A model generated the notes under the pieces. That model saw only the letters and a program-made list of their open reading frames with translations, was not told the DNA's origin and made no database searches. From Salinicoccus sp. UBA3372 (GTDB lineage Bacteria; Bacillota; Bacilli; Staphylococcales; Salinicoccaceae): DNA of 5,687 nt. The translations under genes and the position numbers were made by a program. The stretch spans positions 1 through 5,687 of the forward strand of contig DEQG01000010.1 in assembly GCA_002360325.1 (NCBI GenBank), given 5' to 3'. The stretch's first letter is position 1; the number at the start of each line of letters is the position of its first letter. Below, piece by piece: positions 1-5,687 of the stretch.

Positions 1-130
1 GCGAGTTCCTGTTAAACTTCCTGTTAACACACATTCGCCAGCATCACGAGCATGTAATAGAAAAGTTATCAACGCTTCGAATCATAAACGGGGCTTCGAT
101 AGGCATCCGGCCCTCCCCACTTAATCCCAC
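1..130. other. Non-coding flank with no supportable gene
   Basis: This stretch lies beyond the terminator of the APC permease gene. Frame 2 of the plus strand is open from the window edge to a TAA at 122-124, but its translation (rich in R, H, P and N) resembles no protein I know and has no start inside the window. It contains a 10-bp direct repeat (TTCCTGTTAA at 6-15 and 18-27, period 12 bp) and a repeated GCTTCGA (74-80 and 93-99). I see no convincing promoter, RNA gene or mobile-element end. Confidence 0.5.
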
Positions 131-157
131 AAAAACAGGCACCTCACAAGAGGTGCC
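131..157 (-). terminator. Intrinsic terminator of the APC permease gene
   Basis: A perfect 8-bp stem (GGCACCTC at 138-145 pairing with GAGGTGCC at 150-157) encloses a 4-nt loop. Read leftward, it is followed by TG and a run of five T (complement of 131-135). It begins 20 bp past the TAG stop of the permease gene. No T-run follows the hairpin in the rightward direction, so it should act on the minus strand only. Confidence 0.9.
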
Positions 158-177
158 CGCCAATCCAATTTATCCTA

Positions 178-1614
178 CTAGAGTTCATCTCCGTTATCCT
201 GCCCCAAGATAAGGTAGTCGAGCTCTTTTTTGCTCATCGAGTTGATTTTCTTAAATTGTGTCATGAAGAATATGATACCGAGTATGATCCATGCTGCGAG
301 TGCGATCAGTGATGGCATTGTCAGTGCTGCCGGTGATCCCGGGAACAGCAGCAATACTAAAAACACCACTGAAATGATGGCACCGAGTACACCAAACACA
401 ACGTAGACCATGTTCTTCTGAGCGCCTTTGCTGAAAAATTTCACGGACACAAGACTCGTCGCCAGGAACGCAACCGACACACCGACTGAGGACATGTCCA
501 CGATCCAGTTCAGAGCCGTACGCCCTAACCACGGCGCCGCCAGTGTCACAATCATGACGAACCATACTGCGACATACGGCGTTTTATTTTTCGGATGCAC
601 TTTAGCAAATATTGCCGGGACGAAGTTCGCACGTCCCAACGCAAATATCAGGCGGGATGATGACAGATAAAATCCGTTCAAACCGGTAAACACACCGAAT
701 GTAATCGCGAATGCGAGCAGTATCATACCGAGCGTACCCATCGATGTCTGGACGACGGAGCCCGTCACCCACATCGCGCCGTCGATTGCGTTCTGGTCAG
801 CGTAGATCCATGATGTGATCAAAATCATTGCAACATACGTCAAAATCGATGCGATGATACCGAAGACGATCAGTTTGAACGTCTTTTCCGCCGGGAACTT
901 GAACTCTTCAGCCGCCTGCGGAATGTTGTCGAATCCGACATACATCCAAGGTGCAATCGCAACGATCAGAATGATCGACGTCCATACACCGTTGTCCGCA
1001 TTGAACACCGGCTGCGCGTTTTCAAATGAAAAGTCGCCGACCATGAACGATGCCGCGAACAGCCCTGCAACAACGAGTCCCATGAACAAGCAGAATAGGA
1101 ACTGCAGGTTTCCGGACAGTCCCGATCCCTTGGATGAAATATACGCGAAAATTACAAGCACCGCCGTCGACAGGATGACTTCCATTATGTAGACGTCCCA
1201 GCCGGCAATCGTATACAAATAGCCGACTTCAAGCACGTCGGGCAGTACAAATTTAAATAAAAGGCTGAATGCGCTGGCGTTCAGCGCCACAATACATATG
1301 TAACCGAGCACTAGAAACCATGATGCGATAAAACCGAAATACTTGCCGAATCCGACATACGTAAATGCGAACTCACCGCCGGAAACCGGGAATTTCGCCG
1401 TCAGCGCCCCGTAGGCCACCGCGATGATCAGCATCAACAGACCACCGATTGTAATACCGAGTGTTGCACCGAGCGTTCCGGATGAAGCCAGCCAGTCGCC
1501 GGGTAAAATGAATGCGCCCCACCCGATGGATGAGCCGTAGGCAACCGCCCATATAAAACGTTTAGACATCGTACTGTCAAGTTCCTGGCGTTCCAGGTTC
1601 TTCGTTACTGCCAT
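178..1614 (-). CDS. APC-superfamily amino acid/amine permease
   Basis: This is a 478-residue integral membrane protein with about twelve hydrophobic segments, the usual size for the amino acid-polyamine-organocation (APC) family of secondary transporters. The unwound first helix carries GSSIGWGAF (27-35), corresponding to the family's substrate-binding G-S/A-x-I-G-x-G motif. VGFDNIPQAAEE (226-237) fits the unwound sixth helix. SSRLIFALGRANFVPAIFAKVHP (319-341) with the following KNKTP is the conserved helix 8-loop motif. The N-terminal ~20 residues and the charged C-terminus (from about 455) are cytoplasmic by expectation. The ATG at 1614 is chosen because AGGAGTG lies 5-7 nt upstream (complement of about 1619-1626). 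It has its own promoter and terminator and so is not part of the siderophore operon. The transported substrate cannot be told from sequence: an amino acid, ethanolamine or a polyamine are all possible. Family assignment is secure; specificity is unknown. Confidence 0.92.
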   Translation of the reverse strand: MAVTKNLERQELDSTMSKRFIWAVAYGSSIGWGAFILPGDWLASSGTLGATLGITIGGLLMLIIAVAYGALTAKFPVSGGEFAFTYVGFGKYFGFIASWFLVLGYICIVALNASAFSLLFKFVLPDVLEVGYLYTIAGWDVYIMEVILSTAVLVIFAYISSKGSGLSGNLQFLFCLFMGLVVAGLFAASFMVGDFSFENAQPVFNADNGVWTSIILIVAIAPWMYVGFDNIPQAAEEFKFPAEKTFKLIVFGIIASILTYVAMILITSWIYADQNAIDGAMWVTGSVVQTSMGTLGMILLAFAITFGVFTGLNGFYLSSSRLIFALGRANFVPAIFAKVHPKNKTPYVAVWFVMIVTLAAPWLGRTALNWIVDMSSVGVSVAFLATSLVSVKFFSKGAQKNMVYVVFGVLGAIISVVFLVLLLFPGSPAALTMPSLIALAAWIILGIIFFMTQFKKINSMSKKELDYLILGQDNGDEL

Positions 1615-1638
1615 AATTTCACTCCTAATATTAATTCA

Positions 1639-1673
1639 ATAACTTATTATACCCAAATTTGAACAAATTATAA
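1639..1673 (-). promoter_or_regulatory. Probable promoter of the APC permease gene
   Basis: A perfect leftward -10 hexamer TATAAT occupies 1646-1651. The best -35 candidate, TTATAA (1668-1673), is weak and sits 16 bp away. Transcription would start near 1639, giving a leader of about 25 nt with the Shine-Dalgarno AGGAGTG. A second TATAAT (1667-1672) overlaps the -35 candidate but has no recognisable -35 of its own. The promoter lies between the upstream operon's terminator and the gene, which supports independent transcription. Confidence 0.6.
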
Positions 1674-1683
1674 CCGTTTACAG

Positions 1684-1719
1684 AAAAAACAGCGAAAAAG
1701 TTTAAACTTTTCTCGCTGT
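1684..1719 (-). terminator. Intrinsic terminator of the siderophore operon
   Basis: Read leftward, ACAGCGA (1713-1719) pairs with TCGCTGT (1689-1695). After a one-base bulge (1712), AAAAG (1707-1711) pairs with CTTTT (1696-1700). The six-base loop TTTAAA (1701-1706) contains the TAA stop of the second permease gene (1702-1704). A run of six T follows (complement of 1684-1689). The hairpin therefore overlaps the last codons of the gene it terminates. The rightward direction has no T-run after the stem. Confidence 0.88.
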
Positions 1720-2694
1720 CATAAGCAGGTAAATAAAATACGGTCCGCCGATGAGAGCAACCACTATGCCTGCCGGGATCACCGTAGGTGCCAGGAGCAG
1801 CTTCCCTGCAAGGTCCGCTGTGCTCAGCAGCAGCGCACCGATGCCGACTGCGCCTAAAAAGATCAGTTTCATATCTCTTGGAAATAAAAGCCGGGCAATA
1901 TGCGGGGCGATGAGACCGATAAAACTGATCGCGCCTGCAACACTCACCGCGACACTCGACAGGAGCGCCGCACAGATGATCAGAACGACTTTTTCAAAGT
2001 TGACGTTCATCCCAAGGGCTGAAAGGTTTTCATCTTCCAAATTGAGCATCGACATCTCATTGATTTTCATCCAGACGAACACCGAAACGACTGTAATATA
2101 CGGCACGATGACGATGACGAATTCCCATGAGTCGCCCCAGATGTTGCCGGCGAGGTACTGGTTCAGCATCGTCATCTGGCTGTCGTCGAACGTCGATGTG
2201 AAGACGTACAGGAATCCTGTCACGCCCATCGCGGTCGCAATACCGATCAGGATGAAGATATTGCTGTTGAAGCGCCCGCCGATAAACGACAGGAAGAACA
2301 CGATCAACACCGTCAATAGTCCGCCGGTAAAACTCATCAGCGGCAGTGAGTACAGGTTCATCGTGCCCGTACCGCCTATAAACATGATGAACAGTACGAC
2401 ACCGAAGCCGCTCCCTGCGTTGACCCCGATGATGCCCGGGTCCGCGAGCGGATTTCGGCTCAGCACCTGCAATATCAGTCCGCTCAGCGCAAGTGCCGCC
2501 CCGCAGATGATTGTGATCAGCATACGCGGCATGCGGAATTCATAAAACACAAGCCTGACGTCGTCGCCTGCGCTGTTCGTCACAAGAGACCACACATCAC
2601 CGAACGTCAGACTGTAAGTTCCCGTAAACAACGTCAGCAGCATAACGACAATAAGAAGCGCAAAAATAATCATGAATTTCATTGAATTACGCAT
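1702..2694 (-). CDS. Iron-siderophore ABC transporter permease, FecCD family (second permease)
   Basis: This 330-residue membrane protein is the usual length for a FecCD/BtuC-type permease, with about ten hydrophobic segments. Visible family signatures are RMPR (54-57), NPLADPGIIGVNAG (81-94), the ATPase-coupling loop FIGLIAPHI (258-266) and the C-terminal IPAGIVVALIGGPYFIYLL (306-324). It would pair with the upstream permease to form the membrane channel through which the ferric siderophore passes after delivery by the lipoprotein. The ATG at 2694 overlaps the end of the preceding permease gene by 8 bp and has AGAGGG 7 nt upstream. An in-frame ATG four codons later is a possible alternative start. 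It is the last gene of the operon, and its final codons lie inside the terminator hairpin. It corresponds in position and type to FhuG of S. aureus, but I do not assign the symbol on memory alone. Confidence 0.93.
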   Translation of the reverse strand: MRNSMKFMIIFALLIVVMLLTLFTGTYSLTFGDVWSLVTNSAGDDVRLVFYEFRMPRMLITIICGAALALSGLILQVLSRNPLADPGIIGVNAGSGFGVVLFIMFIGGTGTMNLYSLPLMSFTGGLLTVLIVFFLSFIGGRFNSNIFILIGIATAMGVTGFLYVFTSTFDDSQMTMLNQYLAGNIWGDSWEFVIVIVPYITVVSVFVWMKINEMSMLNLEDENLSALGMNVNFEKVVLIICAALLSSVAVSVAGAISFIGLIAPHIARLLFPRDMKLIFLGAVGIGALLLSTADLAGKLLLAPTVIPAGIVVALIGGPYFIYLLMTARKV

Positions 2695-3658
2695 ATTGTC
2701 GCCCTCTCTGTCTGATGATGTATATGAAAAACGGCAGGCCGATCATGGCAATGACAGCGTTGACCGGCGTCTCGTTCAGCATCCTTGCGACCATGTCCGA
2801 CAGCATGAACAGCGAGCCGCCGAGGAGCCCCGTATAAATGATCGTGTACTTATGCATATAGCCGACCAGCATTTTGACGATATGCGGGACTAATAACCCC
2901 AAAAACACGATGTTTCCGACAATCGCCACACTCATGCCGGCTAACATGATTGCACACACGAGAGAAACCACCTGGTACAGGGAATTGTTCTGGCCGAGCG
3001 ACGCCGACATTTCATCGCCGACCAGAAATATATCCAATTCCTTCGCCAAAAAATACAGCACCCCGATCACTACAACAGCAAACGGCGCAATAACCATAAT
3101 CTGGCCGAGCGACACACCGGCCGCACCGCCGCTCGTAAAGAACGCGACGTACTGACCGAGATTATTCGTAATGACGAAGAAATCCGTCAAAGCATAAAGG
3201 AATAAAGAAATCCCCGCACCGGCCAAAATCAGGTGGATCGGCGACTTGAACCGAGTGACAAACAAAATGATGAAGCCCACGATCAGTCCGCCGATAAAAC
3301 CGCCGATGACCATGCCGGCAAACGACAGCGTCGGAATGAGCAATGCACCGATGACGATGAAAAAGTTCGCCCCGGCATTAATCCCTAAAATACTCGGTTC
3401 ACTCAAGTCATTGTGCGTCACCGTCTGCATGATCAGACCTGCGATACTGATCATCAGCCCGGCTAGGAACGCCGCCATCACCCGCGGCAGCCGGATTTCA
3501 TATAAAATCTGCGAAACGGAATCTCCGACTTCATACGAAAATACACTTGAGAACACCTGTCCCAAAGTGTAATTTTCAACTCCGAACATCATCGCGGCCG
3601 TAAACGAAAGAATGATGCCCGCTATGAAAGCAGGCATCAATAACCACTTACTTCTCAT
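2687..3658 (-). CDS. Iron-siderophore ABC transporter permease, FecCD family (first permease)
   Basis: This is a 323-residue polytopic membrane protein of the FecCD/BtuC family. Visible signatures are RLPR (56-59), AGLMISIAGLIMQ (66-78), PSILGINAGA (88-97), the ATPase-coupling loop FLGLLVPHI (252-260) and the C-terminal GLPFFIYII (307-315). The segment usually read as NPLA-D/E/S-P is NDLSEP here (83-88). It should form the heterodimeric channel with the next gene's product. The ATG at 3658 lies inside the end of the ATPase gene (11-bp overlap, different frame). No strong Shine-Dalgarno precedes it, only a weak AAGTGAT about 6 nt upstream, so translational coupling to the ATPase is likely. It is FhuB-like by position. 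The siderophore specificity of the complex is set mainly by the binding protein. Confidence 0.92.
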   Translation of the reverse strand: MRSKWLLMPAFIAGIILSFTAAMMFGVENYTLGQVFSSVFSYEVGDSVSQILYEIRLPRVMAAFLAGLMISIAGLIMQTVTHNDLSEPSILGINAGANFFIVIGALLIPTLSFAGMVIGGFIGGLIVGFIILFVTRFKSPIHLILAGAGISLFLYALTDFFVITNNLGQYVAFFTSGGAAGVSLGQIMVIAPFAVVVIGVLYFLAKELDIFLVGDEMSASLGQNNSLYQVVSLVCAIMLAGMSVAIVGNIVFLGLLVPHIVKMLVGYMHKYTIIYTGLLGGSLFMLSDMVARMLNETPVNAVIAMIGLPFFIYIIRQRGRQYA

Positions 3659-4472
3659 TTGAAATCACTTCTGTCCCGCCGACCGTATGACAGAAAAGTT
3701 CATAGTCGGACAGTACCGGCTTCTTAGTCACAGGATCCGTAATGATCTTGCCGTTTATATTGAACACTTCATTCAATACTTCATTCGTCAGCACTTCAGA
3801 CGGTGTACCGGTTTTTATTACCCGGCCCTCGTCCATTACAACGATATGGTCGGAATATTTGATCGCCTGGTTGATATCATGAAGCACCATGACGACGGTC
3901 TGATGCGTCTTCTGGTTCAGACGCTGGATGATGTTCAGCGTTTCCAGCTGGTGATGGATGTCGAGATACGTCGTCGGCTCATCCAATAGTAATATGTCCG
4001 CACCCTGGGCAAGCAGCAGACTGATCCACACCCGCTGCGCCTGGCCGCCGGACAGTTCGCTCATCATCCGGTCCCTGAACAGATCCGCACCGGTCTCCTC
4101 CAGCGCCCAGTGGATGATCTTATAATCATCCGGCTTCAGCCCCTGGAACCGTTTCAAGTAAGGATATCTGCTGAAACTCACGAGATCCATCACTTTCAAA
4201 TCATACTGCAGCCGGTTCCGCTGGGATAATATACTCACCTTCTGTGCCAGCTGTTTCGATTTCATCTGACGGATGTCGAGGTCGTTGATGTACACCGCCC
4301 CTCCGTCCGCGTGAAGAATATTCGACACCGTCTTCAGCATCGTCGACTTGCCGCAGCCGTTCGGCCCGATGATCGTCGTAATCTTTCCCGACAGCAGTTC
4401 GACATTTATATTGTCCAAAATTTTCTTCTTATCGATATGAAGATCGACATCGTGCATTTTGACACTCGTCAT
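3648..4472 (-). CDS. fhuC: Iron-siderophore ABC transporter ATPase (FhuC/FecE type)
   Basis: This 274-residue cytoplasmic ATP-binding subunit powers import through the two FecCD permeases. All catalytic motifs are intact: Walker A GPNGCGKST (36-44), Q-loop Q84, ABC signature LSGGQ (140-144), Walker B ILLLDEP with catalytic E165 (160-166), D-loop YLD (169-171) and switch histidine H198. The stretches EPTTYLDIHHQLE and MVLHDINQAIKYSDHI are close to what I remember of S. aureus FhuC. The ATG at 4472 follows the lipoprotein stop by 18 bp, with AGGTGG 4 nt upstream. The C-terminal tail past about residue 240 (KIITDPVTKKPVLS) is typical of the FhuC/YusV group, where one ATPase may serve several siderophore permeases. 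Such sharing is possible here but cannot be seen in this window. Confidence 0.93.
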   Translation of the reverse strand: MTSVKMHDVDLHIDKKKILDNINVELLSGKITTIIGPNGCGKSTMLKTVSNILHADGGAVYINDLDIRQMKSKQLAQKVSILSQRNRLQYDLKVMDLVSFSRYPYLKRFQGLKPDDYKIIHWALEETGADLFRDRMMSELSGGQAQRVWISLLLAQGADILLLDEPTTYLDIHHQLETLNIIQRLNQKTHQTVVMVLHDINQAIKYSDHIVVMDEGRVIKTGTPSEVLTNEVLNEVFNINGKIITDPVTKKPVLSDYELFCHTVGGTEVISNEK

Positions 4473-4490
4473 ATTACCACCTGCTTTAAA

Positions 4491-5405
4491 TTATTCTGTC
4501 AGCGCGTCGACTATTATTTCACGCTGGTGCTCGAGTGAATACGGATCGTTATAGTAGAACGTCGGTGAATCGAACTCGACGACACGGTCATTTTTCACCG
4601 CATCAAGATCTTTCCATACATTCGTTTCGCGGTATGCATTGTCCGCACCGGAGTCGCCCGTACCGACAAACATGAAGTCCCCCGCATACTTGCCGACTTC
4701 TTCAGCCGAAATGTTTTTCCAGCCCGTTTCAACGACTTCGGATTCCACCGCTTCAGGGACCCCTAAACCAAGGCCCTGATAAATGATCTCCGTACCGCGG
4801 CCCCAGTTGGTGCCGTACACGTAAATATCTTTCGCATACTGTTCAACGACACTCGCCGTTGCGTCCTCACCAACCGCTTCTTCAACCTCAGCCTTATCTT
4901 CTTCGAGCGCTGTTTCCCACTCATTCACCCACTCGGCTGCTTCATCTTCTCTGCCGATGATTTTACCGAATTCCTCGTGAATATCCAAGTAGTTCCATTT
5001 TTCATACTGTACCGGAATCGTCGGCGCCACAGATTCAAACTTCTCCAGATTCTCATCCGTTGAGAATGCGATGATCAGATCCGGGTCCAGCGCCATGACC
5101 TGTTCGATATTGCCCTCTTCAACCATTTCTACATCTTCAGTCAGCGGCTCAAGCACTTCACTTTCGGTGACGACCGAATGCGCCCCGACCATATTCGCAT
5201 CCAGCTGCTTGAAGTTGCCGAAATAACTCGTCGCCATCACGACAATCCGCTGCGGATCCTCAGGAATCTCAATCGTCTCCCCCGCATCCGTCGTATATTC
5301 CTTCATCGCGGTCTCTTCGGATTCTTCATTGCTTTCAGAATTGCCGCAGCCCGCCAGTACTAAAACCAAAAACATACTTAAAAATAAAAACCGGTACTTC
5401 TTCAT
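4491..5405 (-). CDS. fhuD: Ferric-hydroxamate siderophore-binding lipoprotein, FhuD2-like
   Basis: This 304-residue lipoprotein should capture ferric siderophores at the outer face of the membrane. A signal peptide (MKKYRF followed by a hydrophobic core) ends in the lipobox LAGC (17-20), so C20 should be acylated. The mature part has the class III (helical-backbone) binding-protein layout, with IPEDPQRIVV at the start of the first lobe (47-56) and DPDLIIAFST (107-116). The siderophore-contact segment GTNWGRGTEIIYQ (198-210) keeps the Trp and Arg (W201, R203) matching those important in S. aureus FhuD2, and TFYYNDPYSLE (282-292) also matches that protein as I remember it. The start at 5405 is chosen over an upstream in-frame ATG because it begins a proper signal peptide, has AAAGGATGG 7 nt upstream, and the longer form would run through the Fur operator and past the predicted transcript start. 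The mature protein is very acidic (68 D+E against 17 K+R by hand count). It is the first gene of the operon and is likely Fur-repressed. Confidence 0.93.
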   Translation of the reverse strand: MKKYRFLFLSMFLVLVLAGCGNSESNEESEETAMKEYTTDAGETIEIPEDPQRIVVMATSYFGNFKQLDANMVGAHSVVTESEVLEPLTEDVEMVEEGNIEQVMALDPDLIIAFSTDENLEKFESVAPTIPVQYEKWNYLDIHEEFGKIIGREDEAAEWVNEWETALEEDKAEVEEAVGEDATASVVEQYAKDIYVYGTNWGRGTEIIYQGLGLGVPEAVESEVVETGWKNISAEEVGKYAGDFMFVGTGDSGADNAYRETNVWKDLDAVKNDRVVEFDSPTFYYNDPYSLEHQREIIVDALTE

Positions 5406-5412
5406 ATGTAAT

Positions 5413-5421
5413 CCATCCTTT
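5413..5421 (-). promoter_or_regulatory. Ribosome binding site fixing the lipoprotein start
   Basis: The minus strand reads AAAGGATGG, ending 7 nt before the ATG at 5405. It supports the shorter start that opens directly into the lipoprotein signal peptide, in place of in-frame ATG codons at 5504 and 5483. Confidence 0.8.
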
Positions 5422-5447
5422 GATTTATTATCGCTGTCGATTATCAA

Positions 5448-5687
<240 letters not shown>

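Noticed and set aside
44..106. A 20-residue minus-strand small ORF (MPIEAPF...) preceded by GGGGAGGG
   Set aside because: It is very short, lies just past a strong terminator with no promoter of its own, and resembles nothing I know; a purine-rich stretch before an ATG is expected by chance.
2..124. Plus-strand frame open from the window edge to TAA at 122-124, possibly the tail of a gene
   Set aside because: Forty open codons at this base composition are not unusual, and the translation has no protein-like character. The sequence to the left would be needed.
815..1192. Plus-strand open frame of 125 codons opposite the APC permease
   Set aside because: It lies wholly antisense to a well-supported membrane protein gene, with no recognisable family and no promoter seen.
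1684..1719. Bidirectional terminator
   Set aside because: The hairpin is symmetric, but in the rightward direction no T-run follows the stem (it reads CATAAGCAGG), so only leftward termination is supported.
1751..2545. A 264-codon plus-strand open frame opposite the second permease
   Set aside because: It is an antisense shadow of a clearly real FecCD gene. Its translation is low-complexity (many S, T, P, I, M) with no recognisable domain, and it has no supported start.

Overview
The window is about 5.7 kb of ordinary chromosome, probably from a Gram-positive Firmicute of the Staphylococcaceae. The proteins read most like the iron-hydroxamate uptake proteins of Staphylococcus aureus (FhuD2, FhuC, and an IruO-type reductase). 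The base composition, spot-counted at roughly 50% G+C, is too high for Staphylococcus itself. Together with a very acidic surface lipoprotein, this points to a moderately halophilic relative such as Salinicoccus. The genus is an inference from composition and remembered family sequences, not from a search.

Layout from left to right. Positions 1-130 hold no gene I can support. A clean intrinsic terminator (131-157) ends the leftward gene at 178-1614, a 12-TM APC-superfamily amino acid/amine permease with its own promoter in the gap at 1615-1690. A second leftward intrinsic terminator (1684-1719) closes the next transcription unit. That unit is a four-gene leftward operon: substrate-binding lipoprotein (4491-5405), ATPase (3648-4472), FecCD permease (2687-3658) and FecCD permease (1702-2694). 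Its genes are spaced by 18 bp or overlap by 11 and 8 bp. A 115-bp divergent intergenic region (5406-5520) then leads to a rightward FAD-dependent ferredoxin/thioredoxin-reductase-like gene, cut off by the window edge.

How it works together. The lipoprotein should capture a ferric hydroxamate siderophore outside the membrane. The two permeases form the channel, the ATPase drives import, and the divergent flavoprotein, which resembles S. aureus IruO at its N-terminus, could reduce the imported ferric siderophore to release iron. The divergent region has a perfect 15/15 match to the Bacillus-type Fur box (TGATAATNATTATCA). It overlaps the -35 element of the rightward promoter and the predicted start of the leftward transcript, and the two promoters share almost the same -10 hexamer. 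One Fur operator could therefore silence both units when iron is plentiful.

I did not find an undescribed type of system. The most informative structures are the interlaced, Fur-covered bidirectional promoter and the terminator that overlaps the end of the last permease gene.
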